A DNA stretch of 64,000 nt from Calonectria ilicicola (taxonomy: Eukaryota > Ascomycota > Sordariomycetes > Hypocreales > Nectriaceae): the NCBI GenBank assembly GCA_020809705.1, contig CP085827.1, positions 3,906,001 to 3,970,000 on the forward strand. Direction: 5' to 3'. The notes below the pieces were generated by a model. The model was not told the DNA's origin. It saw nothing but the letters and a program-made list of their open reading frames with translations, and ran no database searches. Both the position numbers and the translations under genes were made by a program. This document shows positions 42,742-54,721 of this stretch, piece by piece; the first letter of the stretch is position 1; every line of letters begins with the position of its first letter.

Positions 42742-45700
42742 CTATGAGTCGCACTTGATCTTCTTGGTCGCCTTGGCTGTACCAATGTGCGTGTTGTGCA
42801 CCTGTAGTAATTGTATTAGCGGCTTGATACCTGTGAAATTGTCATTGCAAAAACGTACCTTGGTTGCAAATCGAAGACTAGTCAACGTTTCCTTCAGGTG
42901 AGTTTCTAGTGGTGACACCATGACAAACATCAGCGTCTTGCTGTTACCTCCGAGGCTGTACTGGAGCAAGTGAGTGAGCTTGGAGTTGCGATAGGGCACA
43001 TGGCCGGATCCACGACCCAAAGCCTCAATCACATCGCCCAAACAGCTTAGACTCTTGTTGATGTTTTGTGTCTCCTTCATTCGGTCGCCTTCAGCTTGCG
43101 AGTGCTTCAAACGCTCCGAACCAGCCAGATCCACAAGATTGAGGGTGCCTTCGCAACGCTCACCAGTTGCAGCGTTCTCGCCGATGAGCTTCAGAATGAA
43201 GATGCTGTGCGATCGTGACGACCGCTCGTTGGCCTTGGTAGCTGCAACCGATCGGTTGTTTTGCGCCTCCTCTAGCATAATCTCAACACTGGATGGGCTA
43301 TCTAGGCGGACCGTCTTGCAGTTGAGAATGCTTGTCTGCTTGCGAGCATCGTCGTGTCGAATCTCCAACTTGCGATATCGGCCCTCGATTGAGCGTTCGT
43401 TAGGTGTCAGCAAATCGTTCAGCTCCTCGTTGTAAACTTCCACAAAAGACCCCTCCATGGTGTACTCCCAAGATTTTTCCTTGAGCTTGGTGATTGTATC
43501 GTAGATCATGTGGGTAGCCCGTGGGATCATGCCATCTTGCGAGGACATGGTATGCGTCTTTCCAGAACCGGTTTGACCATAGCAGAAGATGCACACATTG
43601 TAGCCGTCGAGAGCGCTCTGGACCAACTGCGAAATCTCGCCAAAGATTTCTTCGTTCTGGGTGCCAGGCACAAACACGCGATCAAACTCGAAAGGATAGT
43701 TCTTTCGGACGACATTGCCAAGGCTGCTCCTTTCCTCGGGCCCAGCAACGAGAATCTCGGTGGAGGTCTTGTCGTCAGGGAATGCCATTCTCGCCTGCGC
43801 GCCCTCGCCGTTACCCAGGGGAGGTCGCACTCGACACATGACTCTGATGTTGCCTTTAAGCTCTTGGTACTTGTTGAACAGAACTCGTCGCTCTGTTTCC
43901 TCCTTGATGAGCTTCTCTTGAGCGATTTCAGCAACTCGGATGGCATCTTGCAATCTTGACTCCATGTTGGCAAATGAATCCGATTGGGCCTTACTGTCAG
44001 ATTCCAGAAACTCGACGTGGGACTTGAGCGAGTTGATTTTTGCCTCTAGAGTGGTGTTGGAAGCAGAGAGTTCGGCAATGTTGGTCTGGAGGCTGTTTGT
44101 GAGAGCACGTTCTCTCTCCAGGTCACCGCGAAGGCCTTCAGCATCTGCCTTAGCCTCCTGAAGTTCGCGATCCTTTCGTTGGAAGGCAATGTTCATGTCT
44201 TGGTACTCGTTGCCCATTCTGTTTCGCAGGTCCTGGACTTCTCGGTCCTTCTTTTGGCGCTCATCCTCAAGCTGTTGCTGGTGCTGTCGGTTCAGAGCCT
44301 CAATCTGCTGCTCATGCTGTCTGGTCTCCTGGTCCCGCAAGCGATCAAGCTCTCTGCTTAGATCATCGACGACTGCTCGGTGTTGTCGGGCCTGGTCGTC
44401 TAGGGCTTCTCGATGCTTGCGCTCCACGTCATCTACTTGTCGAGCGAACTCCCACTTTTGCTTCTCCATATCGTGCCTCATTTGTCGGCCCTCTTCCTTG
44501 ACCATATCTAGGTCACCCTTGAGAGATTCATTCCTCATCTCTAGCTTTTCCCGATCATTCTCCAGCTCCTTGACTGCAAAACCAATGTCAATATATACTT
44601 GTCAAGAGCATTTGCATTTCATACCTCGGGTTTTGGCCAGATCAAGAGCATTGTCCTGACCTTTCTTTTCGTTGAGTGTTGAATGGACCATTTCTTTCAG
44701 TTCCTTAAACTGAGACTCCATGTCACCGACTCGACCGTCAACATCCCAAGCTAAAAACGGAGTAGTCAAGTTAGAATCTTTTCTCAAGAATTTGTAGGGA
44801 GATGGGGACTTGGAGGGAGATCTGTGGCGTTTGTTGGGTGATTGTGATAGAGATACTTCGAATTGGACAAGCTTACGCCGCAACTGCTTATCGATTGGTG
44901 TCTTTGGGGGAACCGTCTAAGTCCCTTCAGAGGAGGCCGAACGGGCAGTCTTGGCGGGCTTGCAATTTAGAATATCTCTGCTGGGGCGTTTGAGAGTGGT
45001 GCTGGGTTGTTGTGATGTAGTTGTGGGTTGAGAGCACTGACGCGTTTTGGGGTGGGACATCGCTTGACTCCCGCCGGGCGCGGTGGTCTTGTCCTCCAGA
45101 CTTAGTTGGTTCATTTTCGTCGTGAGAGAACTATCTCTTTGAATCGACGAAACAGACCTAGATCGCCTCCTCCGCACTTTGCTGTGTTGAAGAGGCTGGA
45201 GATATTGAGAGGCTGCCGTACCATTGCTGTTCATTGAGATGTCGCATTCGTCGGTTTGTTCGCGGTGACCGTAGGCGGTTCGGGGACGTACTGGGGCCTG
45301 GCTCTTTGATCTGGAATGGCCAAGTCGGCCAGTCTGCCTCGAGGTTTGCGGTCGCTCGGAGGGAGCATATCTGTTGGCACCAACGCTCTTGCCGAGACTG
45401 TTAGCGGAGGAGGATGTTGTGATGCCTGGTTGACGAGATTGAAACGATGTGGGTTGTTTAAGCTGTGGAGAACGAATAGTCAGTAACGCTTCAAATAGTA
45501 GCCATGAGCAATCAGTACAAGGAAAGGCCCGTCATTTTCAGTTAGCCTGCCCGATATTGTCGCGTGCCGCGTGCCAAAGAGATAACGAAAGTGATTGTCC
45601 TCGTCTCGCCTGTGGAATCCAAAGCCCAAGCGAAAGTCGTGCAGCCTTCCAAAAAGCGGTCTGACATCGCCGCTCCAGGGGTTTGTCTTGAGGAGGGCGG

Positions 45701-46487
45701 AAGCCGAACTCATCCTCCGGAGACGAGACGGAGACCTCGTTTGTTCAGTGTTGATGCCGAATGAACCCATTGTGGATATGCCTCTCCATGAACCGCCAGC
45801 GGATAATGGAAGTGGGAAACCGAGTTGCTTGGGACTTGCAAAGCATACAAGAATGTGGCCGGCGACAAAGATTAAAATCGAAGTGGTTGTGGGCGTATCG
45901 TCAGATGCCCATGCGGATGCAGGCGGCTAAAAGTGACAGGGCTGGGCTGAAACGGGCGCCATGTGAAGAATGGGCTGATGCCATATGATGTGATGGGGCA
46001 AATCGAAACACAGAAAGGAAAGTCGTCACAACTCACCCCCGACATTAGGCTCTGAGCCTTGACTGACGTTCGACTTGTTGCAGCAGCAGTTGCGACTGGC
46101 TTGGGTGGGTATTCACCCGCGCGAGCGGCGAGTGGGATTCGCTTGGCTTCGGATTGTGAAGCTGTTGATGATGCGAATACGGAGGTCAGCGGGGGCAATC
46201 TTCGAGGACATGCAGCGGGCGGGAAAAACGGTACCTGGCTGAGGAGGCTCACGTTTGAGAGTCTTGTATGCCGTGGATGCAGCCATAGACGATTGAGGAC
46301 GAACATTGTGTTGCGAGTCGGTCCATTCGGACAAACCTGCCCCTATCTGCGTGGGTGCTGGCAGTCGGCTCAGCTTGGAAGCTCGGAGAGCCTTGGGTCA
46401 ACAGTCAGCATGGAAGACGATTCCCTCGCGATTGAGGGCGGGCGACATGGCGGGAGCTCCAACCTGGTTTTCAGAAGCAGTCTCCAT
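42742..46487 (-). CDS. klpA: kinesin-14 (KlpA/Kar3-type, C-terminal motor) with an in-frame TAG
   Basis: Six exons by phase: 46487-46464, 46391-46253, 46161-46037, 45462-44625, 44573-42859, 42801-42742; about 966 codons. Order: Ser/Thr/basic tail (SKLSRLPAPTQIGAGLSE, QHNVRPQSSMAAS), coiled coil from about residue 390 to 610, then motor from GNIRVMCRVRPP (about 617) with P-loop GQTGSGKTHT (about 708), switch I NERSSRSHSIF, switch II LVDLAGSE, ending FATKVHNTHIGTAK. A C-terminal motor is diagnostic of minus-end-directed kinesin-14, used in spindle function. Oddity: codon 278 is TAG (44917-44919), in frame on both sides (SASSEGT-stop-TVPPKTPIDKQ). I found no phase-compatible intron to remove it. 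The first coding exon is 8 codons and intron 3 is 574 nt. Either a disabling mutation, assembly error, readthrough or an unseen splice. Confidence 0.88.
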
Positions 46488-47217
46488 GGCGGAGAGATTG
46501 TGATGGCGCGCAGCAAAATACAATAACAAGGACGGGACGTATGAGCAGCAGAGCTCCGCCTCGAAGAACCGCGGTCGTGAAGATGATGCAAAAAATTGGA
46601 GCGAAGCAGCGCGCGCGGACGGTCTCTTGTTTCTGGGACACGGGACACGGCTTGGGCCTCGCTATTATTTGGGGTTGCTTGGTTGGTCTGCTAGCCCCGG
46701 AACTGGCCAAGACCTGAGATTGACGATGCACGCCATTGTTTATCCAGTGGATCTTCTGTTGCCAGGACAATGGCGGGCTGATTGTGTGGCTGATACGCCG
46801 GGCTGTGGCTGGTGCCTGCATCAGCTGACGCTGAGTCAGCCCACGATCCATTTCGCAAAAAGAAACGTCAACGTCCAACGCCAACGTGGGGCGTGCGTTT
46901 GACTGGTGCGAGCCGGATCTTTCACATCTTCACATGTCATCTCCGAAAAACATCCCCGGCTGACAACACGGCACTCTGCACCGGGCAAACATTTTTTGTC
47001 GCCATAAGCCCTATCTCCTGCACAACTTGAAACAATCGCTGCATGCCCAATCTTTGCGCTGCGTTGTCTCCAGTCGACCCCCGTCGCTCGCCTCTCGCCC
47101 ATGTCTCGGTAGCTTAGCTTAAAGCTCTAGCTTCTCTCCGCCACCTTTCCTTCTTTGTCCCCCCCTCGCCCAGTTCGTCCGTCTCTACCAACTCTCTTGA
47201 GCCCGGCGCCATTCGCC
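46488..47217. promoter_or_regulatory. divergent promoter, kinesin and Vps66-like genes
   Basis: 730 bases between the two divergent start codons. GC-rich toward the kinesin, pyrimidine-rich at 47110-47200 before the acyltransferase ATG (TTCTCTCCGCCACCTTTCC...). Both flanking genes appear to be housekeeping. No other feature seen. Confidence 0.5.
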
Positions 47218-48263
47218 ATGGAGAAATTCAGCCAGTTCCGCGACAGAGGTACTTGATCGATCTTTCTCGCCCCGCCGCTCTGCCCTATGCAAATGCGCTG
47301 ACATGTTGCCGTCTTACAGCTACGGGCATTGCGCCCTTCCTCCCCGTCGCAACGCCGCTCTCAGCCGTCTCGACCTTGATCCATGGCTCGATATTTCTTT
47401 TCCGACTACCCCTCTTCATCTTTTACGCCTTGGGATACTTTCTTTTCTTCCAATTCCTCCCGCTACCCGTCATATTTCGCAAGGCTGCCCTATGGGGGAT
47501 GATGGCAGTACCAGGAATATGGTGGATTGATCTTCAGCTAGATGGCGTCAAGCGTGGAACTCTCCACGACCAGCCTCGCGAGCGCTTTCCGCACCCTGGT
47601 TCCGTTATCGCCGCCAACTTCACGAGCCCCATCGATGCCATCTACTTGGCAGCTGTGTTTGACCCCGTCTTCACCGTTTCATACCCTGACACCCGCCAAG
47701 TCCGGCGCATTAGCCTCTTCGGCGCTGTGGTAATGGCTCTGGCGCCTGTCCAACTGGCTCCTCCTCGTGGTGCCAAACTTATCGACATCAAAGATCTTCT
47801 GGCCCAGTATCCTGGCCGAGTTATTGCGGTTTTTCCAGAATCCGGCACCACCAACGGAAAGGCCATCTTGCCTTTCAGCCCTAGCATTCTACAATGTCCT
47901 CCCGATGTTCACATCTTCCCAGTTAGCCTTCGGTACACCCCTCCCGATGTCACTACTCCAGTTCCCGGCAAGTGGCTCTCGTTCCTCTGGAACCTGCTGT
48001 CTCGCCCAACCACTTGCATCCGAGTTCGCATCGCTCAGGGCCAGATTAACACTGCTGCTGCCCAGACGAATGGTGGATCGAGCAGCTGTGATGCAGAGCT
48101 GAGGCGCCGAAACGAGACCGGTGCCTCCCTCTCTGGCGAGGAGCAAAAGGTTCTTGATCGCATAGGCGAGGCCTTGGCTAGGCTCAGCCGCGTCAAGCGA
48201 GTTGGACTCACCATGAAAGACAAAGCCGCTTTCGTGGATGCCCTCAATGGAAAGAAGGCGTAA
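47218..48263 (+). CDS. lysophosphatidic acid acyltransferase, Vps66/Loa1-type
   Basis: Two exons (47218-47248, 47320-48263) giving 324 aa: the first exon is MEKFSQFRDR and the intron is 71 nt. A membrane hairpin of two hydrophobic segments (LIHGSIFLFRLPLFIFYALGYFLFFQFLPLPVIF) is followed by a PlsC-like domain. Motif I reads NFTSPID where ordinary acyltransferases have NHX4D: the catalytic His position is Phe. Motif III is FPESGTTNGKAILPF. This pattern matches the yeast Vps66/Loa1 group as I recall it, lipid-droplet or ER proteins affecting LPA acylation and vacuolar sorting. The C terminus ends with a basic amphipathic helix. Family assignment is good; enzymatic activity is less certain given motif I. 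Confidence 0.87.
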
Positions 48264-48733
48264 CCTACCTGTAAACAATATCCTATTAGCTTTTGCGTCG
48301 GTTTTGTGACGGATGATTAGATTGAGTTCCCAGGGGACAGGGCCACGCTTGTTTCCTGGGGCTGGATGAGGAGTTGCATTGCGAGGAGCCATTTGCGATT
48401 GAATCTTTTTGTAATGCCCGGTGATGTAGTTATTGGATCGGCACTGTGCTCAGGAATTGGGCTTGTTACGATAGGTTTCTGGTATTTGCTTCGCGGCTCT
48501 TATCTCTAATGACGTGTAATTTTATCATTTACTATGCACCTTGATACAAACTACAGTGTGCCGTGTTAGTCGGCAGGGCGAAATATAAGGTACCCCGCTA
48601 TTGTACATGCACATGAGACAGACCAGCAAGACAGTGATTTAGATTGAAAAAATTGTATTCAAATCGCCTTTTCCGACCCGTGATAAAAACGTGAAATATG
48701 TATAAAATAGTTTAACAACCGCTCGAGCCCCTT
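48264..48733. other. convergent 3' flanks
   Basis: 470 bases between the stop codons of the acyltransferase and ILV3, converging. AT-rich, probably two 3' UTRs and polyadenylation regions. Nothing else seen. Confidence 0.55.
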
Positions 48734-50607
48734 TTATAGAGCACCGTCGGTCACACAGCCTGAGCTGGCGTTGCTCACAAGCTGGGCGTACTTCTTCAGA
48801 GTACCCCGGTCGTAGCGGGGAATAGGGGCTGTCCAAGCTGCTCGGCGGCGGGCAACCTCCTCCTCGGGGACTTCGAGGTCGATGATGGCCTTCTCGGCGT
48901 CGATGACAATTTTGTCGCCGTCCTCAACGAGGGCAATGGGACCACCCTCCATGGCCTCGGGGACAATGTGGCCAATGATGAAACCGTGAGAACCGCCAGA
49001 GTAGCGGCCGTCAGTGAGCAGAGCAACGTCCTTGCCCAGACCGGCACCCATGATGGCGGAAGAGGGCTTGAGCATTTCAGGCATACCGGGGCCACCCTTG
49101 GGACCATCGTATCGGATAATGACGACAGTCTTCTCACCCTTCTTGATCTCGCCGGCCTCGAGGCTGGCAACGAACTCGGGCTCGGAGTTGTAGACACGAG
49201 CCTTACCCTCGAAGCGGAGACCCTCCTTTCCGGTGATCTTGCCGACACAGCCACCAGGGGCCAAGGATCCGCGCATGATCTGGATGTGACCGGTGGGCTT
49301 GATGGGGTTGCTGAAGGGTCGGATGATGGTCTGGTCCTCGGGGAAATCGGGGGCGTTCTCGACGTTCTCCTTCATGGTCTTACCGGTGACGGTGACGCCG
49401 GAGCCGTCAATGATGCCCTCCTTGAGGAGGAACTTGAGAATGCTGGGAGTGCCACCAATCTTGTGGATGTCGGCCATGACCCACTTGCCAGAGGGCTTCA
49501 GGTCGGCAAGGAAGGGGATGCGGTTAGAGACGTCCTGGAAGTCGTCAATGGTGAGCTTGATGCCAACCGAGTGGGCAATGGCGATAAGGTGAAGGACGGC
49601 GTTGGTGCTGCCACCGAGGACGGTGGTGACAATCATGGCGTTCTCAAAGGCCTGGCGGGTGAGGATATCGCGGGGGCGGATGTCCTCCTTGAGCAGGTTC
49701 TTGATAGCCTCACCGACGCTCTCGCACTCGGCAACCTTGGCCTTATCAGCAGCAGGGGCACTGCTGCTGCCGGGGAGGGTAAGACCCATGGTCTCGATGG
49801 CAGTGGCCATGGTGTTGGCAGTGTACATGCCACCGCAAGCACCTTGTCCAGGGCAGGCGTTTCGGATAATGTCGTAACGCTGCTCCTCGTTGATCTCGCC
49901 GGCAATGTACTGACCGTAGGCCTGGAAAGCAGAGACGATGTCAATGGACTCGCCGCTCTTGCTGCAACCGGGCTGAATGGTACCACCGTAGACCATGATG
50001 CTGGGTCGGTTGACACGGCCCATGGCAATAGCAACACCGGGCATGTTCTTGTCGCAACCAGGCAAGCTGATGTTGGCGTCGTACCACTGACCGTTCATGA
50101 CGGTCTCGATACTGTCGGCAATGATTTCTCGGCTCTGGAGCGAGTAGCGCATACCGGTGGTACCCATGGAGATACCGTCACTGACACCAATGGTGTTGAA
50201 GCGGTAGGGAATGAGGCCAGCCTTGGCAACGGACTCCTTGACGACCTTGGAGAGGTCCATCAAGTGCATGTTGCAAGGGTTTCCCTCGTACCAGACGGAC
50301 GAGATACCGACCTGAGCCTTATTCATGTCGGCATCGTCGAGACCGGTGGCGTAGAGCATGGCCTGGGAGGCACCCTGCGACTTGGGCTGGGTGATGTTGG
50401 CCGATGTCTTATTGAGCTTGTCATCTGCGGCGCGAATGGCGGTGGTGGAGAGCAGGCGACTTTGCGGGGGAGGCAGGTTAGCATGGTTGAGAATTGGGCG
50501 ACGCAAAACAAGACTTGAGATGGAACAAGCAGCACATACGCATGGCTCCTGGTGGAGGAGAGAGCTCCAAGGGCTCTTGACCGCAAAGGAAGCGAGCGGG
50601 ACAGCAT
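48734..50607 (-). CDS. ILV3: dihydroxy-acid dehydratase, mitochondrial
   Basis: Two exons (50607-50540, 50459-48734; 80-nt intron) giving 597 aa. It converts 2,3-dihydroxy-3-methyl acids to 2-keto acids, the third step of valine and isoleucine synthesis, in mitochondria. The N terminus [20 protein letters not shown] is a typical presequence, and the intron falls just after it; the longer open frame that reads through the intron is a shadow. Iron-sulfur ligand cysteines are visible in [18 protein letters not shown] and [10 protein letters not shown]; other family blocks are [30 protein letters not shown] and [14 protein letters not shown], with the C-terminal half complete. Strong codon bias creates a 516-codon antisense frame that I do not consider a gene. 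Confidence 0.97.
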
Positions 50608-52034
50608 TGCGACGGTGAGGTGTGGGAGGAGACAGGGACGACAGGGATGGGTATAGAAGCAGGATCCGGCCGATCAGAGCCAATTGAAGGCCTGAAGGAG
50701 ATCTAAACTGGTAGAAAACTGCCGCTTCGAGACCAGAGCCCGGTGGTTTGCTCAACCAGAGGCGTCGTCAATTGACTCAAAGGCGGAATGTCGGGGAGGT
50801 TTGAGTTTCGAAATTGCTTGGTGCGATGTCGGCTACTTTCTACTGAAAATTGAACCTCTGTCCCTGTGACTCTCCCTGTGACTTTAAGGCGGACAAAATA
50901 AAGTGCACACCCAATAGGGCTAGCCTAAATAACGGAAGCAGATTCCACCTACATCATTGGCACGCAGTGAGTGATTTATTCTGTCTAGATGCCCTGACTG
51001 CTCCGTTTTCGAGTGCCATTTTTTTTTGTGGCCCGCCTTGTTGGAGAGCTCCCCGCATTACAATTGCCTGCCGGCCATTGGCTCTCTGGGCCACTACCCC
51101 GGCCGGGATCCACCAAGCCGGAGCCGGGAATAGGCGCCCGCCACATGTATCTTGATGAATGTCTCGTTCGGCCCGAAGATGAATGCAGAGACTGCAGCCA
51201 CAAAAGATCTGGGGAGAGGTCTTTGGCCGTTGTGATGAATAATGGAACATTGTAATACCAAGTATTGATTGCCAAACCAAATCTAGAGAGACTGCCTCCC
51301 GATAGATTTGGGCTGCGGGTTCGAGGGCGGGACGTTGAGAAGTGGCTGGTGGCTCTTACGAGAGCCTGTGGCGCTCGGTGCGCCTCACGTAATATGTGGA
51401 ATAATAATGTTTACGAGTGAGTTGGCTTTGCTAATCCTTTAATCCCGAGAAAGTTGTAGAATGCAGGTGCTGGTCGTCTCATCTGCCTTTGCCAGTTGCC
51501 TGTTCAGGACCCGTGCTATCCGGGAGACAGCAATGCGGTGAAGCGAAGCGCTCTGGCCTCAATTTCTGTCTAGTACCAATCAAAGAAGAGGAGGATAGGT
51601 GAAAAAAAAGAGGAAAAAAGACGACCTGAAGAAATGGTAAATAAAAAAGTATAGATGAGGAATTAGGTACTTATATAATTATGCATATATAATAGATAAA
51701 TTCTCTTTTACTGGCTCAGTCGCTGAGATTATTTGGCATGCTTTACATTGGGATTTTATATGGTGAAGCAGCATATCACTCCGAAGGTGAATTTTTGACG
51801 TTCTACCAATGTTTATAATCTATGTATCTCTAAAATCAACTTGCAAGATCGGCATATACCGATGCAAGTTTGAATGCCCATTTATCTCTAGTAGAAAAAC
51901 CTCCTGCTCAAGGAGTGAATTACAAATGTGAAGCTGGCTTTGGCAGCCTCAAACCCACCAAACCATGAGCTTTTGTTTCCAGCATCGCATCTTCAGCCGC
52001 TATCGGCGGCTCATTTGTGCAACCTGTCGTCATC
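50608..52034. other. intergenic, no supported gene
   Basis: 1.43 kb holding the ILV3 promoter and the 3' flank of the thioesterase gene. 51600-51900 is very AT-rich with A/G runs and a TATATAATA-like stretch near 51680. No gene, RNA or mobile element recognised. Confidence 0.5.
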
Positions 52035-52856
52035 TCAACGAGATGCTGCCCACGCGACCATCTCTAACTCCTCCAATGCGGCCTTCATTGCAGCTGATAT
52101 GCCTGGGATGTAGTCGAACGAAAACATGTTAAAGTGATGCCCGTTCACGTCCACGATTTCTGCAAACAAATCTTTGTCGTACTGGTCCCAGCCCAGATTT
52201 CTGTCGCCTCGGTACACGTCCACAAAACTTATTGTGCCTGGCGCATCTTGGGGAACATGCTGTATGGCTCGCAGCAGTGAGATGGGTGGCCTGCGCCCAA
52301 CCAGATGGCCGTCCCAAACGGGAAGAGTCCACTCTGTTATCATGCGTCTTGCTTCTTTCATGGCGCGCTGCGAGAGAATCTTGTTCCTAGTTTTGCCCTC
52401 TTCACTGTAATCCGGAGGAGCGACCCGGAGGCCCTTGGTAGGCCTAAAAGGGTACACGCTATCCATCATCAGGATACCGATGATGTTGACACTGTAGTCT
52501 TCGGCCAGGTAGCGTGAGACCTCCAGACTCAAAAGCCCGCCGAGGCTCCATCCACCGAGCAAAATGTCGACGCTTCCATTAGACTTGCGCTGGCCGGCAA
52601 AGTCCGGGTTGGCAATGGCACTCTTGATAAAACGAGCGTAGAGGCGTCCCATTTCGGGAATGCCCCCTTCGAAGACATCGTCGGTTTCAAAATGGGGGTT
52701 GTGAATACCGTAGACTTGGCGACCGATGGCTTCCAGGCAGTGGTAGGCAAATGTTGTGCCGCCACCGTCATGGATGAGGAAGATAGGCACTTCCTTGCCT
52801 CGTGCGTTGGGCTGCAGCCAGTCTTCGGGCTGGACAAGTTCCGGATTATTATCCAT
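52035..52856 (-). CDS. stand-alone thioesterase (alpha/beta hydrolase)
   Basis: Single exon, 273 aa from ATG 52856 (the open frame begins ten codons earlier with TTG). Features of the thioesterase domain that ends polyketide or nonribosomal peptide synthetases: FLIHDGGGTTFAYHCL (about 27-41), nucleophile elbow GGWSLGG with Ser104, Asp132 in MMDS and the catalytic His240/241 in VNGHHFNMF. There is no signal peptide. Free-standing enzymes of this type edit or release acyl chains from carrier proteins, but no synthase gene is within this window, so the partner is unknown or unlinked. Confidence 0.87.
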   Translation of the reverse strand: MDNNPELVQPEDWLQPNARGKEVPIFLIHDGGGTTFAYHCLEAIGRQVYGIHNPHFETDDVFEGGIPEMGRLYARFIKSAIANPDFAGQRKSNGSVDILLGGWSLGGLLSLEVSRYLAEDYSVNIIGILMMDSVYPFRPTKGLRVAPPDYSEEGKTRNKILSQRAMKEARRMITEWTLPVWDGHLVGRRPPISLLRAIQHVPQDAPGTISFVDVYRGDRNLGWDQYDKDLFAEIVDVNGHHFNMFSFDYIPGISAAMKAALEELEMVAWAASR

Positions 52857-53384
52857 AACTAGGGAGGCAGGGCCTTTTTTGTACAAAGAGTGGTTGTTTT
52901 TGTTGGTTGTCTGTTGTTGTTGCCACTGGGCCGTGCTTCTTGGAGATGTTGAACGAAGTGAGTGACAAAAGAAAATCTCCGAAGGCAGCCGAACAACCGG
53001 CCGAGTCGCGGCTTAATCTAACGGATAACAACCCGAATAGGCCGCTAGACTATTTGCGCTACCAAGTTGTCACCAGCGCAAACACAAAGGCGATTGTAAA
53101 TCGAGGACACCGTTTGCGCAAGAAATAGCTTTTCCCAATGACTGGGGCCTTAGGGGGGCATCGGAATCCGAAGGCCTGAAGCGCCATCGACCCACAGGCA
53201 CCAATAAGATCAGCCGAAACGCCCCGAAGACCAACGGCCCGCTTTGAGCGCTGCTTCCGAAGCCCAGCCCGGAGGTAAACCGCCTCAAATCGGTGATGGA
53301 CACGCGGACATCGGCGTAGTGGAGACGGAGCTGTCGGTTGTTGAGGATAAATAGTTATGCAGCTGTTATACACGTTGTTTGTAT
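52857..53384. other. intergenic upstream of thioesterase
   Basis: 528 bases with the thioesterase promoter and the 3' flank of the next minus-strand gene. A 204-codon minus frame (53059-53673) overlaps the real gene in another phase and is not supported. Confidence 0.5.
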
Positions 53385-54721
53385 TTATTCCTTGTCTGCT
53401 TCTTGGCGCCTTGTCTCTGCTAGATATCCCTGCAGTCGCCAGAGAATCAAGTGCATTTGCCTCATGCTTCGACTGTTCCAGAGTTTCAGTACTACAAGGT
53501 TGTGGTTTTTGAATATTTCTGATGAGTCGCGCAATCTTTTGACCTCTTGCTCTCCTAGCAACCAGGTAATGTTGTGTACTGGCATCTTGCTCCACCACCG
53601 AGCGCCTTCGACGTCCAATGTTGCGAATGAGTCTGCCACGGGATCCACCTTGTCCGAAAACCAAAGCACACATCCTCTTTTCTTGACGTCTTTTACCTCA
53701 TCCCAGCTATTGACAGGCTGGAGAAAGCGAAAATCCGGTTCCGAGCTTCGATTCGCACGGTAGAGAAGGCCATCCACCGCAGTGCGGCGCAGTTGTTTTA
53801 AAAGAAAGTCGCCCATGTCTGTCCGCCAAACGCTGTTTTTCAATTCCACTGTGGTTGCGGCCATTCCGTGGCGGAGAGCGAGCATGCGGGATAGCAACCT
53901 GCGATCGGTCTTTTGAGAGTTGGGGCCACCAGAAATTCCGTCAAGAACTCCCTTTCGGGATAGGCAGTATGTGGTCAAGGGTGACTGTCTTCGCCCCTCC
54001 GTTACTGTGGGTGGCTCTTTCACAACTCCATTCTCCGAGTTTAATCCCTTTGGTGTATTGGATTCGCTATTCGATACTTCGGCTGCGCCTTCTTGCACTG
54101 GCTTGGCGTTTTCTGATTTGACATTTCTCGGGTCTGAGTGTGCTTGACCTGTAGGAGACCAGGGACCAGGTTGGTACACCGGGACCACAGAGTCAAACGA
54201 AAAGGTTCCTGGTGCGAGCCAGGTTTGTTCGGGCTTGTTGGGGTTGCTTATAACCTCGAAGTCCTGGAGGAAATATCTGGGTAGGTACGAGTCGGTGTTG
54301 AAGCATTTTCGTAAAGGAGTCATGAGGGCTTCGGCTGTGGGATGTATTAAAAAATTGCCATAAAATAGCGACTTGGGCTATTGTTCCTACCGAATGGGTT
54401 ATTGGATAGCTTTTTGCGAAATTGGCCAGAAATCTTCCCAGGATCATTCTTCCTTTGTCGCCGCCTGGCTTTCATCCAGGCCGGGTCCATAATAGGCGAA
54501 ATTGGGAGAGCCCCCGCGGTTGTTGTAACTGTTTTCGCATCGGGGTCGACTCGGAGAGGGTTTCCGTCAATATCTTTACCCAGTTGTGACTCAACCTGCT
54601 TGAGGAGAGCCTCTTGGGTGAGGTCAGATTTATCGTAGGAGCGCCATCGTCGAGGCTGGATTTGGACACCGCAGCGGGTAATTGGGAAGCGACCCGCGCA
54701 GACAGCTGTACATCGTTTCAT
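53385..54721 (-). CDS. probable mitochondrial protein of unknown function
   Basis: Two exons (54721-54391, 54334-53385; 56-nt intron) giving 426 aa. The N terminus MKRCTAVCAGRFPITRCGVQIQPRRWRSYDKSD is basic with no acidic residue until about 30, like a mitochondrial presequence. Exon junction restores KKLSNNPFAEALMTPLRKC. Conserved-looking blocks are the Cys-containing DSYLPRYFLQDFEVI, a central acidic/Ser low-complexity linker (about 155-205), LTTYCLSRKGVLDGI, WRTDMGDFLLKQLRR and RGCVLWFSDK. I recall similar Sordariomycete proteins without assigned function and cannot name a family. It is divergent from clpP with a 261-base shared promoter, which fits a mitochondrial role. Confidence 0.8.

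Noticed and set aside
45480..45770. 96-codon minus-strand frame inside the kinesin intron
   Set aside because: Not in a phase that joins neighbouring exons and lacks similarity to the KlpA tail.
48968..50518. 516-codon plus-strand frame opposite ILV3
   Set aside because: A mirror of strong codon bias in a highly expressed gene; Gly/Asp/Leu/Val-rich translation with no domains.
53059..53673. 204-codon minus-strand frame
   Set aside because: Overlaps the real mitochondrial-protein gene in another phase and is Arg/Ser-rich without motifs.
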